Shown here one piece after another: positions 52,784 through 61,842 of a stretch of 64,000 nt of DNA (its first letter is position 1; the number at the start of each line of letters is the position of its first letter). Below the pieces are notes generated by a model, which worked only from the letters and a program-made list of their open reading frames with translations, did not search any database and was not told the DNA's origin. The DNA is taken from the NCBI RefSeq assembly GCF_021531975.1, contig NZ_JAFBIY010000006.1, positions 1-64,000 on the forward strand, written 5' to 3'. Both the position numbers and the translations under genes were made by a program. The DNA comes from Faecalicatena contorta (GTDB lineage: Bacteria > Bacillota > Clostridia > Lachnospirales > Lachnospiraceae).

Positions 52784-53665
52784 TTATTTTTTGATACAAT
52801 CTTCACAATATGCGCATAATGCGTTTAAGAACTGGCGGATTCGGACATTGCCATGGCGGTCACTTTTGCCGCGGATATAGTCCATTTCTTTGCGCACCTG
52901 TTCAAAATTATAGAGGGTGCCGGAATACTCTGCAAATACTTCGTTGGCATAATCCTCAAGACCGAGATGTGCGAGATTGCAAAGGCCGTTGGCTGCCGTT
53001 CTACGGATTCTTTGTTCCATAGATTTGGGGGTGTCGGAAAAATGACTGCACAATTCATTCAGCGTAATATCGTGGGAAATTTCCGGATGTTCACTCATGT
53101 ATTTTACAACAGTAATAATATCTTTGCTGCCGATATCACCGATAATGCCGAGACGCTGCAGAATGTTACGAAGTGCAGTGGTAGTCTGGTCATCGTTTTC
53201 CTGCGCTGAGAAGGTGGAAGAGGCAGACGAGGAAACGGACTGGTTCTGGAATGTATCTTCCATGAAAATGTTCTGCATTTTTTTGACCATGCGCTGCATA
53301 GACAGCTTTTCGCAGACTTTGCGGATCACAGATTCGACTTCCACACTGTTGATTGGTTTCTGGATAAAAAATTCCACGCCGGCTTCATAGGCAGAGGCAA
53401 TCATGTCTTTGGAAGATACCTGAGACAGCATAACATAGACAGCATCCGGCCAGATATCCTTTGCCTGCCGGACGAAAGTGATACCATCCATTTCCGGCAT
53501 GAGAAGATCTGCGATTACAATATCCGGTTTCAGAAAAGGGAGATCTTCCAGAGCGTCATTTCCATTGCCGGAGCTTCCGCATACGGTTCCAAGTCCCCGG
53601 TCGGTAATAATGATTTTTAAAATATTTCTTATATTCTTATCGTCATCTACAAAATAGAAATTCAT
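52784..53665 (-). CDS. GlnL/YcbB-type response regulator
   Basis: Cytoplasmic regulator of 293 residues. The receiver domain has the acidic pocket DDD near residues 7-9, phosphorylatable Asp in IVIADLLMPEMDG and lysine in FFIQKPINSVEVES. The C-terminal half is the unusual YcbB DNA-binding domain (ITLNELCSHFSDTPKSMEQR, ANGLCNLAHLGLEDYANEVF), seen in GlnL. It starts with an ATGA overlap of four bases with the kinase gene. It most likely switches on the PTS IIC-like gene immediately downstream. Confidence 0.87.
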   Translation of the reverse strand: MNFYFVDDDKNIRNILKIIITDRGLGTVCGSSGNGNDALEDLPFLKPDIVIADLLMPEMDGITFVRQAKDIWPDAVYVMLSQVSSKDMIASAYEAGVEFFIQKPINSVEVESVIRKVCEKLSMQRMVKKMQNIFMEDTFQNQSVSSSASSTFSAQENDDQTTTALRNILQRLGIIGDIGSKDIITVVKYMSEHPEISHDITLNELCSHFSDTPKSMEQRIRRTAANGLCNLAHLGLEDYANEVFAEYSGTLYNFEQVRKEMDYIRGKSDRHGNVRIRQFLNALCAYCEDCIKK

Positions 53666-54930
53666 GATTGCTTCACCTCAATTTCATTTACAGGAATACG
53701 GATGGAAAATGTAGTTTTTCCGGGTACAGAAGTAAGAGAGATACTTCCTTTTAATTCTTCTTCCACAAGATCCTGCACAAGATTCAGTCCGAGTCCCCGG
53801 TTCACCTCTCCGGTTGTATAGTTGATCTTTGTAGAGAAGCCGGTTTTGAACACTTCGTCCAGGTATTCTTCCGGTATACCGGGACCCGCGTCTGTAACAT
53901 CGAATACATAGAAGCCGTCGGTCTGAGACTGCGCCACTTCGATTCGTACGAAAGACCCGGTTGCCGCCTCCAGTGCATTGATGAACAGATTACGGAAAAT
54001 CGACATAAGCGAGTAATGCTTGTCTGTATAAAAATTATTCTGGCAGTTGTAAGTCAGTACCAGTTCCTTTTTCTGATCTTTCGCAAGATGGTGAAGAGAG
54101 TCATTTAATATAGAAAGTAATTCTTCCAGATACATGCCGTCATTTTCCATCTCCTGCTCGAGTGCATCAGAAATTCCACGCATGATCAGCAGATACTCTT
54201 TCTTGATCTCATGAATATCACGGGCAATGGAAAGGGCAGAAGCGGAGAGTGCAGGATCTACATTTTCTTTTTTCAGGCGTTCAAATAATTTGTAAGAAGT
54301 ACTCATGGTGTCTTCGATGAGAGCGGTGTTCTTATTCATCCATGTAATCTCCCCATTTAGCTTGGAGATGAGAAGCACGAGTCTTTTATAACGCGTTTCG
54401 TGCTCCTTTTGGAGGAGGAGAAAGCGATATCTGTCAAATACAAGAAGAATGCACCAGATAATCAGGGACCGGAGAAATGCTACGAGCAGAATACCGGCCT
54501 GTGTCCGAAGTGTAAATGCATCCATACCCAGACGTACGGTTAGTTCTGCAAAGTTGGCTGTATAGTCAATGATAGTCAGAACAGGGACGATAAGATTGCG
54601 GCTTGTTGATATGGAAGAATAGTAACGATAGAATATATGTAACAGGAATCCGTAGCAGAGATAGAAACATACCTCTGGAACAAAGGAAGAAATGTCTGCA
54701 AAGTGGTCATTTCTGATCCAGTAGCCGAGCATACGCATGAGGCATACACCAATCGATGACAGAAATGTAACCGGAATCAGAGGAAACTTATCCGTTAAGA
54801 ACAAAAAAGTACAGAGAAATACAATACCAAGCGATATTTTGAAGTCAGCAGTAAAGAGACTTATGCTAAGCTGTGCGGCAAAGATAATGATAATGCCAAA
54901 ATATATCGTTTTTTGTAAAGATAGTTTCAT
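53662..54930 (-). CDS. GlnK-like sensor histidine kinase
   Basis: Membrane kinase of 422 residues. About six to seven helices fill residues 1-175, then a coiled region with a possible phospho-acceptor histidine in ALSIARDIHEIKKEYLL, and a C-terminal HATPase domain with LFINALEAATGSF (N box), VTDAGPGIPEEYLDEVFKTG and GLGLNLVQDLVEEE (G boxes). It pairs with the GlnL-like regulator. GlnK in Bacillus subtilis senses glutamine, but the ligand here is unknown. GTG 54939 is in frame, but GGGGTG at 54943..54938 is the likely ribosome-binding site for ATG 54930. Confidence 0.87.
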   Translation of the reverse strand: MKLSLQKTIYFGIIIIFAAQLSISLFTADFKISLGIVFLCTFLFLTDKFPLIPVTFLSSIGVCLMRMLGYWIRNDHFADISSFVPEVCFYLCYGFLLHIFYRYYSSISTSRNLIVPVLTIIDYTANFAELTVRLGMDAFTLRTQAGILLVAFLRSLIIWCILLVFDRYRFLLLQKEHETRYKRLVLLISKLNGEITWMNKNTALIEDTMSTSYKLFERLKKENVDPALSASALSIARDIHEIKKEYLLIMRGISDALEQEMENDGMYLEELLSILNDSLHHLAKDQKKELVLTYNCQNNFYTDKHYSLMSIFRNLFINALEAATGSFVRIEVAQSQTDGFYVFDVTDAGPGIPEEYLDEVFKTGFSTKINYTTGEVNRGLGLNLVQDLVEEELKGSISLTSVPGKTTFSIRIPVNEIEVKQS

Positions 54931-54984
54931 GATTTTCACCCCAGGATTCTGTCATTTGTAAAAAATATTGTATGTCTACTATAC

Positions 54985-55024
54985 AAGAAAAGAGAAAGCC
55001 ACGCAAGTATTAAAAATACTCGCG
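54985..55024 (-). terminator. Terminator of sigK
   Basis: Stem 55015..55024 with 55002..55011 (one G-T pair), three-base loop, then a U-rich tract on the minus strand to 54985. The stem overlaps the last codons and stop of sigK. Confidence 0.65.
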
Positions 55025-55693
55025 CAGCTTTTCGATGGCACTTTTTTCAATCCTTGAAACATAAGAACGAGAGATGCCAAGAATCTTTGCAATCTCCCGC
55101 TGTGTGTATTCCTCTTCATTATAAAGCCCATATCGCATTTTCAGAACAAGTCGTTCACGAGGGGACAGTTCGGATTCCACCTTGCGGTAGAGGAGGCGTA
55201 TATTGTCCTTGAGTTCGATTTTGCGATGGGCATCATCTTCGTCGGTTTCAATAATGTCAAACAGCTGAATCTCATTTCCTTCTCGATCGGTGCCGATTGG
55301 TTCATAGAGGGAAATTTCGCGGGAAGATTTTTTCTTTGTACGAAGGTACATGAGAATTTCATTTTCTATGCAGCGGGCAGCGTATGTTCCAAGGCGGACA
55401 CTTTTATCAGGATTAAAGGTAACGACAGCTTTGATCAGTCCGATGGTTCCGATAGAAAGAAGGTCTTCCGTATCTTCTTCGCAGGACTGGTATTTTTTCA
55501 CGATGTGCGCGACAAGACGCAGGTTCCTTTCAATCAGAATATGCTTTGCTTCAAGGTTACCTTCCGTATATTGCTGCATATAATATCGTTCTTCCGAAGC
55601 AGTGAGAGGTTGGGGAAATGACTTCAAGAAAAGGTACCTCGCGGCATATTTAATATAATTTATGTTGATTTTGGGGGAATTGTGCTTTTCCAA
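55010..55693 (-). CDS. sigK: RNA polymerase sigma factor, SigK type
   Basis: Sigma-70 family factor of 227 residues. FPQPLTASEERYYMQQYTEG and HILIERNLRLVAHIVKKYQS (region 2.1), DLLSIGTIGLIKAV (2.2/2.3), TYAARCIENEILMYLR (2.4) and QREIAKILGISRSYVSRIEK (4.2) match sigma K, the late mother-cell sporulation factor. The gene is uninterrupted, with no skin-like element. The stretch before region 2 is short and hydrophobic (YAARYLFLKS), as in pro-sigma-K. Whether this organism sporulates cannot be told from this window. Confidence 0.9.
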   Translation of the reverse strand: MEKHNSPKININYIKYAARYLFLKSFPQPLTASEERYYMQQYTEGNLEAKHILIERNLRLVAHIVKKYQSCEEDTEDLLSIGTIGLIKAVVTFNPDKSVRLGTYAARCIENEILMYLRTKKKSSREISLYEPIGTDREGNEIQLFDIIETDEDDAHRKIELKDNIRLLYRKVESELSPRERLVLKMRYGLYNEEEYTQREIAKILGISRSYVSRIEKSAIEKLREYF

Positions 55694-55706
55694 GGGAAAA
55701 ATCTGC

Positions 55707-55735
55707 TTGCGAGAGAAAAAGGAAAATGCTATACT
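55707..55735 (+). promoter_or_regulatory. Promoter of the yifB-dprA-topA operon
   Basis: TTGCGA (55707..55712), 17-base spacer, TATACT (55730..55735). A small palindrome, ACATCAT and ATGATGT near 55742..55761, lies in the leader. Confidence 0.6.
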
Positions 55736-55843
55736 GAGTCCACATCATATTCTGATGATGTCTATATGTATCTGTTTTTCTCGGCAAAGATCTGCCGGAA
55801 GAATTCAATCTTTATTACAATTTATGAAGAAAGAGGTGTTTGA

Positions 55844-57379
55844 ATGGCATTTAGTACGGTAACTTCTGCTATCATGCAGGGACTTCATGTGGAACTGGTG
55901 CATGTCGAAGCGGATGTAAGTAACGGGCTTCCTATGTTCCATATGGTTGGCTATCTGTCTTCGGAGGTGAAAGAGGCATCGGAGAGGGTGCGTACGGCGA
56001 TACGCAATTCCGATATACAGCTTCCGGCGAAAAAGACAGTCATTAATCTGTCTCCGGCGACGGTGCGAAAAAAAGGAGCTTCCTTTGATCTGCCGATCGC
56101 GCTGGCGGTGCTTCTGGCGGTGGGAGAGCTTCCCGAAGGAGTCCTGGACAATGTATTTGTCATTGGTGAACTGAGTCTGGACGGCAGGCTTAAGAAAGTG
56201 GACGGAATTCTTCCTATTGTAATGGAAGCAAGAGAACAGGGATATCATACGTGTATTCTGCCTGCTGCAAATGGAGCGGAAGGCGCGTTGGTGGAAGATA
56301 TCCGCATTATCGGGGCAGAAAGTCTCAGGGAGGTGTACGATTTTCTGACGGGAGAATGCGAGATAGAGCCTTTCCGATGTCCGAAAGATGGGTGTGGGAA
56401 TCCGTTGAACGATGATCTTGTGGACTATTGTGATATACAGGGGCAGGAAGCGGTCAAGCGTGCGGCAGAGGTGGCTGTGGCAGGCGGACACAACCTTCTT
56501 TTTATTGGCCCTCCGGGAAGTGGAAAATCTATGACAGCCAGAAGGATTGCTACGATTCTTCCGCCGCCGTCCAAAGAAGAAAGTATGGAAATGACGAAGA
56601 TCTATAGTGTGCTGGGGCTTCTGGATAAGGAAAGACCGCTGATCACGGGACGGCCATTTCGCAGTGTACACCATACGACAACAAAAGCAGCGCTTATCGG
56701 AGGTGGCGCAGTACCTTCCCCGGGAGAAATAAGTCTGGCTCATGGAGGTGTCTTATTTCTGGATGAACTTGCGGAGTTCCCAAGGCCGGTTCTGGAAGTG
56801 CTGCGGCAGCCGCTGGAGGAACGACAGATCCGGCTGGTGCGAAGTCATGGAAATTATGTATTTCCGGCAAATTTCATGTTGATTGCTGCCATGAATCCAT
56901 GCCCATGCGGAAATTACCCGGATATGGAAAGCTGTACATGTACGCCGTCCCAGATAAAACAGTATCTTGGACATATCAGTCAGCCGTTTCTGGACCGGAT
57001 GGACATCTGCATCGAAGCACCCCGGGTGCCCTATGAAGCGCTGAAAGGAAAACATCCGCAGGAGACTTCAGCGCAGATTCGTGAGCGTGTGTGCAGGGCA
57101 AGGGAGATACAAAGTGAAAGATACAAAGGCACCGGGGTTCTGTTCAATGCCATGCTTGGAACGAAAGAGATACAGGACTTTTGTCGGCTGGGAGAAGAAC
57201 AGGAACGGCTGATGAAAAAAGCATTTACCAATCTTGGCCTGACTGCCCGTACTTATCACAAGATATTAAAAGTTGCCCGTACCATCGCGGATCTGGACGG
57301 GGAAGCACATATACAGGTCCGTCATCTGACGGAGGCGGTAGGATACCGGACACTGGATAAGAAATATTGGGGGAGATGA
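55844..57379 (+). CDS. YifB/ComM-family AAA+ ATPase
   Basis: Protein of 511 residues. The N-terminal Lon-protease-like part begins FSTVTSAIMQGLHVELVHVE and has VGYLSSEVKEASERVRTAIR. Walker A is FIGPPGSGKSMTARRIA, Walker B GGVLFLDELAEFP, then RSVHHTTTKAALIGGG. In Haemophilus and others ComM/YifB is a helicase that helps integrate DNA taken up by transformation; it is often mislabelled Mg-chelatase. Next to dprA, this fits. AGAAAGAGGTGTTTGA precedes the start. Confidence 0.93.
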   Translation: MAFSTVTSAIMQGLHVELVHVEADVSNGLPMFHMVGYLSSEVKEASERVRTAIRNSDIQLPAKKTVINLSPATVRKKGASFDLPIALAVLLAVGELPEGVLDNVFVIGELSLDGRLKKVDGILPIVMEAREQGYHTCILPAANGAEGALVEDIRIIGAESLREVYDFLTGECEIEPFRCPKDGCGNPLNDDLVDYCDIQGQEAVKRAAEVAVAGGHNLLFIGPPGSGKSMTARRIATILPPPSKEESMEMTKIYSVLGLLDKERPLITGRPFRSVHHTTTKAALIGGGAVPSPGEISLAHGGVLFLDELAEFPRPVLEVLRQPLEERQIRLVRSHGNYVFPANFMLIAAMNPCPCGNYPDMESCTCTPSQIKQYLGHISQPFLDRMDICIEAPRVPYEALKGKHPQETSAQIRERVCRAREIQSERYKGTGVLFNAMLGTKEIQDFCRLGEEQERLMKKAFTNLGLTARTYHKILKVARTIADLDGEAHIQVRHLTEAVGYRTLDKKYWGR

Positions 57380-57385
57380 TAAGAG

Positions 57386-58468
57386 ATGATATATGAATAT
57401 TGGTTTGCTTCCATAAAATCACTTTCGTCAAAAAAGAAAATCATGTTTCGAGAATGTATGGAAAGTGCCAAAGCTATATATTATATAGAAGAAACCAGAT
57501 TGGAATTCTGTCAGTTTCTGACACCAAAAGATAAGGAAACCATTAAATCAGCGCAAAAACAGAAAAATCTGGAAGAGAAATATCGGAATTTTGAAAAAGC
57601 AGGAATCCGGTTCATTCCCTATTTCTCTCCGGAATATCCAAAACGCCTGCAGCATATTGATGATATGCCTTATGCATTATACGTAAAGGGCATGCTTCCC
57701 AGAGAGGAGCAGAAGACGGCAGCGATTGTTGGGGCAAGGAAATGTACGTCGTATGGGGAAGCGCTTGCGCTGGAATATGGAGAAACACTTGCGCGTGCCG
57801 GTATTCAGGTCATAAGTGGGATGGCAAGGGGAATCGACGGTGCCGGACAGCGAGGAGCACTAAACGGCGGAGGTTCTACTTATGGCGTCCTTGGATGTGG
57901 TGTGGACATCTGTTATCCGAGAGAGCATATTGGTCTTTACGCAGATATACAAAGATGCGGCGGGCTTATCTCAGAGCAGTGCATGGGGGAGCCACCGCTT
58001 CCGGCATATTTTCCACAGAGGAACCGCATCATCAGTGGCCTTTCGGATATCGTACTTGTCATGGAGGCAAGGGTGAAAAGCGGCTCCCTTATTACAGCGG
58101 ATCTTGCACTGGAGCAGGGGAAAGATGTATATGCACTTCCGGGACCGGTTACGAGCCCGCTTAGCCAGGGGTGCCATTATCTGATCCGGCAGGGAGCGGG
58201 TATATTACTGACACCACAGGACTTGTTGGAAGAATTGCATATGGCTGAACCGAAGATGGACGAAAATTCAGATAAAAATGAAAAAGTGCTTGAAACTCCT
58301 GAATATTTGGTGTATAGTAAGCTCGATTTGTTCCCGAAAAGTATCAGTTCTCTCATAGAGGAGACCGGGATTTCGCCGGATCAGCTGATGGGAATATTAT
58401 CTATACTGGAAATCGAAGGAAAAGTAAGAGAAATATCGAAAAATTATTATATAAAAGCGAGGAAGTAA
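57386..58468 (+). CDS. dprA: DNA-processing protein DprA (Smf)
   Basis: Single-stranded DNA-binding protein of 360 residues that loads RecA during transformation. A helical N-terminal part leads into a Rossmann-like fold: AAIVGARKCTSYGEALALEY, VISGMARGIDGAGQRGAL, PAYFPQRNRIISGLSDIVLV and VKSGSLITADLALEQGKDVY. A DML1-like winged helix ends it (LIEETGISPDQLMGILSILE). It is six bases after yifB and just before topA, the order found in many Firmicutes. Signs of competence need other genes outside this window. Confidence 0.95.
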   Translation: MIYEYWFASIKSLSSKKKIMFRECMESAKAIYYIEETRLEFCQFLTPKDKETIKSAQKQKNLEEKYRNFEKAGIRFIPYFSPEYPKRLQHIDDMPYALYVKGMLPREEQKTAAIVGARKCTSYGEALALEYGETLARAGIQVISGMARGIDGAGQRGALNGGGSTYGVLGCGVDICYPREHIGLYADIQRCGGLISEQCMGEPPLPAYFPQRNRIISGLSDIVLVMEARVKSGSLITADLALEQGKDVYALPGPVTSPLSQGCHYLIRQGAGILLTPQDLLEELHMAEPKMDENSDKNEKVLETPEYLVYSKLDLFPKSISSLIEETGISPDQLMGILSILEIEGKVREISKNYYIKARK

Positions 58469-58471
58469 TAT

Positions 58472-60553
58472 ATGGCACGCTATCTTGTGATCGTAGAGTC
58501 ACCGGCAAAGGTAAAGACAATCAAGAAATTTCTGGGAAGCAACTATGTTGTTATGGCATCCAACGGACATGTAAGGGATCTGCCAAAGAGCCAGATGGGT
58601 ATAGATGTGGAGAATGATTTTGAACCGAAATACATTACCATTCGCGGAAAGGGCGAACTGCTTGCGGGACTGAGAAAAGAAGTAAAACGTGCAGATAAAG
58701 TATATCTTGCAACTGACCCGGACCGTGAAGGAGAGGCAATTTCCTGGCATTTAAGCCAGGCACTTAAGCTGGAAGGGAAGAAAGTCTATCGTATCAGTTT
58801 CAATGAGATTACGAAAAGTGCGGTGAAGGCATCCTTAAAAAATGCAAGAGAAATTGATATGAATCTTGTGGATGCACAGCAGGCACGCCGTGTGCTTGAC
58901 CGTATTGTTGGATATAAGATTAGTCCGCTTCTCTGGGCAAAGGTGAAAAGGGGCTTAAGCGCAGGACGTGTGCAGTCCGTGGCACTTCGCATTATCGCTG
59001 CAAGAGAAGAGGAGATTAATGCATTTATTCCGGAGGAATACTGGAGCCTGGATGTGAATCTTGGTGTCGAGGGGGAGAAGAAACCACTGACAGCAAAGTT
59101 CTACGGAACAGAGAAGAAGAAAATGACGATCACAAGTCGCGAGGAGCTCAATAAGATCACATCTGAGCTGGAAAATGCACAGTATACAGTTGCGGATGTG
59201 AAAAAGGGTGAACGTATGAAGAAGGCGCCCGCTGCATTTACGACCAGTACCCTGCAGCAGGAGGCATCAAAGGCTCTTAATTTTGCGACGGCCAAGACAA
59301 TGCGTATCGCGCAGCAGTTATATGAAGGTATTGATATTAAAGGAAATGGCACGGTAGGTGTGATTACCTATCTGCGTACAGACTCTACACGTGTATCAGA
59401 GGAAGCGGATGCAAATGTAAGAGCATATATAGCAGATCAGTATGGGAAAGAGTATGTGGCAGCAGAAGAAAATGGAAAGGGTAAGGGACAGAAGATCCAG
59501 GATGCGCATGAGGCGATCCGCCCGACAGATGTGAATCGCACACCTGCCATGTTAAAGGATTCTCTTTCCAGAGATCAGTTCCGTCTGTATCAGCTGATCT
59601 GGAAACGTTTTGTTGCCAGCAGAATGCAGCCTGCCAGATATGAAACTACATCTGTAAAAATCGCGGCAGGTGAATATCGCTTTACAGTAGCGGCTTCCAA
59701 AGTTGCGTTTGAAGGCTTCCGTACGGTATATACAGAGGCCGGTGAAGAGAAAGAAGAAAAGAGTGTACTTGTAAAGAGCCTGGATAAGGATTCGAAGCTT
59801 ACAAAAGAGAGCTTTGACAGTGCACAGCACTTTACACAGCCGCCGGCTCATTATACAGAAGCGTCTCTTGTAAAAGCGTTAGAAGAGCTTGGCATCGGAC
59901 GTCCGAGTACGTATGCACCGACCATTTCTACGATCATTGCAAGAAGATATGTGGCGAAAGAAAACAAGAATCTGTATCTGACAGAGCTTGGAGAAGTTGT
60001 AGACAATATTATGAAACAGTCATTCCCGACCATTGTAGATGTGAATTTTACGGCAAATATGGAAAGCCTGCTGGATGGCGTGGCGGAAGGCAAGGTGCGC
60101 TGGAAAACAATCATCGAGAATTTCTATCCGGATCTGGAAACAGCAGTGCAGCTGGCGCAGGAAGAACTGGAAAGTGTGACGATCGAAGATGAGGTAACCG
60201 ACGAGATATGTGAGGAGTGCGGACGCAATATGGTCATAAAATATGGTCCTCACGGTAAATTCCTTGCATGTCCGGGATTCCCGGAATGCCGCAATACGAA
60301 GCCTTATCTGGAGAAGATCGGTGTGAAATGTCCGGTCTGCGGCAAGGAAGTAGTTGTACGTAAGACAAAGAAGGGAAGACGTTATTACGGGTGTGAGAAT
60401 AATCCGGAATGTGAATTTATGTCCTGGCAGAAACCTTCTGAGAAAAAGTGCCCACAGTGTGGAAATTACATGGTCGAAAAGGGAAATAAATTAGTTTGCG
60501 GTGATGAACATTGCGGATATTCAGAAAATAAAGAAAAAAATGGAAATGTTTAG
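58472..60553 (+). CDS. topA: DNA topoisomerase I
   Basis: Type IA topoisomerase of 693 residues that relaxes negative supercoils. The TOPRIM domain shows LVIVESPAKVKTIKKFLGSN and YLATDPDREGEAISWHLSQA (Asp-x-Asp-x-Glu). The catalytic tyrosine is Y300 in GVITYLRTDSTRVSEEAD. Three C-terminal zinc ribbons follow: CEECGRNMVIKYG with CPGFPEC, CPVCGKEVVVRK with CENNPEC, and CPQCGNYMVEKG with CGDEHC. Length is typical. It starts three bases after the dprA stop. Confidence 0.97.
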   Translation: MARYLVIVESPAKVKTIKKFLGSNYVVMASNGHVRDLPKSQMGIDVENDFEPKYITIRGKGELLAGLRKEVKRADKVYLATDPDREGEAISWHLSQALKLEGKKVYRISFNEITKSAVKASLKNAREIDMNLVDAQQARRVLDRIVGYKISPLLWAKVKRGLSAGRVQSVALRIIAAREEEINAFIPEEYWSLDVNLGVEGEKKPLTAKFYGTEKKKMTITSREELNKITSELENAQYTVADVKKGERMKKAPAAFTTSTLQQEASKALNFATAKTMRIAQQLYEGIDIKGNGTVGVITYLRTDSTRVSEEADANVRAYIADQYGKEYVAAEENGKGKGQKIQDAHEAIRPTDVNRTPAMLKDSLSRDQFRLYQLIWKRFVASRMQPARYETTSVKIAAGEYRFTVAASKVAFEGFRTVYTEAGEEKEEKSVLVKSLDKDSKLTKESFDSAQHFTQPPAHYTEASLVKALEELGIGRPSTYAPTISTIIARRYVAKENKNLYLTELGEVVDNIMKQSFPTIVDVNFTANMESLLDGVAEGKVRWKTIIENFYPDLETAVQLAQEELESVTIEDEVTDEICEECGRNMVIKYGPHGKFLACPGFPECRNTKPYLEKIGVKCPVCGKEVVVRKTKKGRRYYGCENNPECEFMSWQKPSEKKCPQCGNYMVEKGNKLVCGDEHCGYSENKEKNGNV

Positions 60554-60561
60554 CAGATTCG

Positions 60562-60590
60562 TTGATATTTGCTAAATTGTATGATAATAT
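60562..60590 (+). promoter_or_regulatory. Promoter of codY
   Basis: TTGATA (60562..60567), 17-base spacer, TAATAT (60585..60590), 26 bases before the ATG. It allows codY to be expressed apart from topA. Confidence 0.65.
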
Positions 60591-60615
60591 ACTTTCAGAG
60601 AATGGAGGAATGCAA

Positions 60616-61401
60616 ATGAGCGTACAATTGTTGGATAAAACAAGAAAAATTAACAAATTACTGCACAATAACAGTTCGAGTAAAGTAGTATTTAATGACA
60701 TATGTGATGTTCTCACAGAGATTCTCGATTCAAATGTGCTTGTTATCAGTAAAAAGGGCAAGGTACTCGGAAAGAGTAAATGTACAGAAGTTCCGTATAT
60801 TGACGAACTGATTCAGAATGAAGTGGGAAAACATGTGGATACGATGTTGAATGAACGCCTTCTTAGCATTCTTTCCACGAAAGAAAATGTGAATCTGGAG
60901 ACGCTTGGCTTTACCGGCGAGAAGGTAACCGGATATCAGGCGATCATTACTCCGATTGATATTGCAGGAGAACGACTTGGTACATTGTTTATCTATAAAA
61001 AGGATAAGGTATATGAGATTGATGATATTATCCTGAGTGAATATGGTACGACAGTCGTTGGCCTTGAGATGCTGCGTTCTGTAAATGAAGAAAGTGCAGA
61101 AGAGACTCGGAAAGAGCATATTGTGCAGTCAGCGATCAGTACGCTGTCCTACTCTGAACTGGAAGCGATCATACACATTTTTGACGAACTGGATGGAACT
61201 GAGGGAATCCTTGTTGCAAGCAAGATTGCGGACAGAGTGGGAATTACCCGTTCCGTAATTGTAAATGCACTTCGCAAGTTTGAAAGTGCAGGGGTTATCG
61301 AATCCCGTTCCTCCGGTATGAAAGGAACTTATATCAAGGTTGTAAATGATTATGTGTTTACAGAACTTGAGCACATCAAATCAGAACGTACCAGAAGATA
61401 G
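60616..61401 (+). CDS. codY: Global nutrient repressor CodY
   Basis: Regulator of 261 residues that, with branched-chain amino acids and GTP, represses genes for times of plenty. The GAF-like N-terminal domain begins LLDKTRKINKLLHNNSSSKV and has YQAIITPIDIAGERLGTLFI. The winged helix at the C-terminus, ILVASKIADRVGITRSVIVN with ALRKFESAGVIESRSSGMKG, is highly conserved. ATG 60610 is also present but nearly touches GGAGG (60604..60608); ATG 60616 has a seven-base gap and was chosen. Confidence 0.96.
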   Translation: MSVQLLDKTRKINKLLHNNSSSKVVFNDICDVLTEILDSNVLVISKKGKVLGKSKCTEVPYIDELIQNEVGKHVDTMLNERLLSILSTKENVNLETLGFTGEKVTGYQAIITPIDIAGERLGTLFIYKKDKVYEIDDIILSEYGTTVVGLEMLRSVNEESAEETRKEHIVQSAISTLSYSELEAIIHIFDELDGTEGILVASKIADRVGITRSVIVNALRKFESAGVIESRSSGMKGTYIKVVNDYVFTELEHIKSERTRR

Positions 61402-61425
61402 AGAGCTTTGACAAGGAGAGTGACT

Positions 61426-61731
61426 ATGTTCGAGGAATGTACCGCAGAGCTTCAGATGATTCGCGTTTTTCTGGATGAAGGGCAGGCTGATAAGGATACG
61501 CACCTCTGCAAAGTAATCCGGTATGATTCGCAGAAAGAGTGCATATACTTATTAACCGGGAAGAGTGAACTCCCTTCCTTTTCACTGGATGGCATCTATG
61601 AATGTGCAATTACTTCCGGTGAGAGTGTATATAAATGCAAAGGAACAATACGTGAGAGGTATTGGTGCCGGGCAGGCAAAGTAATTGTCTTTCGGGTGCA
61701 GAATGGATTTTATAAAAATAATCTAAACTAA
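61426..61731 (+). CDS. Conserved small protein of unknown function
   Basis: Protein of 101 residues that I do not recognise with confidence. It seems to be a small beta-barrel: alternating strands such as HLCKVIRYDSQKECIYLLTG and GIYECAITSGESVYKCKGTI, ending RAGKVIVFRVQNGFYK. This layout recalls the N-terminal domain of YcgR/YpfB (PilZ-associated) proteins, but no PilZ motif is present. A TTG at 61408 is in frame, but AAGGAGAG lies just before ATG 61426. It sits between codY and groES; cotranscription with codY is likely (24 bases apart). Confidence 0.7.
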   Translation: MFEECTAELQMIRVFLDEGQADKDTHLCKVIRYDSQKECIYLLTGKSELPSFSLDGIYECAITSGESVYKCKGTIRERYWCRAGKVIVFRVQNGFYKNNLN

Positions 61732-61742
61732 ATAAAAGTGTG

Positions 61743-61771
61743 TTGACAAAACATAAGGAGAGTGCTATTTT
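61743..61771 (+). promoter_or_regulatory. Promoter of groES-groEL
   Basis: Perfect TTGACA (61743..61748), 17-base spacer, TATTTT (61766..61771). The spacer ends in GAGTGC, part of a third CIRCE-like half-site. Confidence 0.75.
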
Positions 61772-61785
61772 ATATCTAGAAGTTT

Positions 61786-61812
61786 TTAGCACTCTCTTTT
61801 TGTGAGTGCTAA
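61786..61812 (+). promoter_or_regulatory. CIRCE operator (HrcA site)
   Basis: TTAGCACTC (61786..61794), nine bases, GAGTGCTAA (61804..61812): a perfect CIRCE inverted repeat, just downstream of the start point. HrcA binding would repress groESL until heat or unfolded protein inactivates HrcA. hrcA itself is not in this window. Confidence 0.97.
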
Positions 61813-61842
61813 CAAATAGATATAAAGTCAGGAGGAATAAAC

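Noticed and set aside
55010-55693. sigK interrupted by a skin-like prophage element
   Set aside because: The reading frame is continuous from region 2 to region 4.
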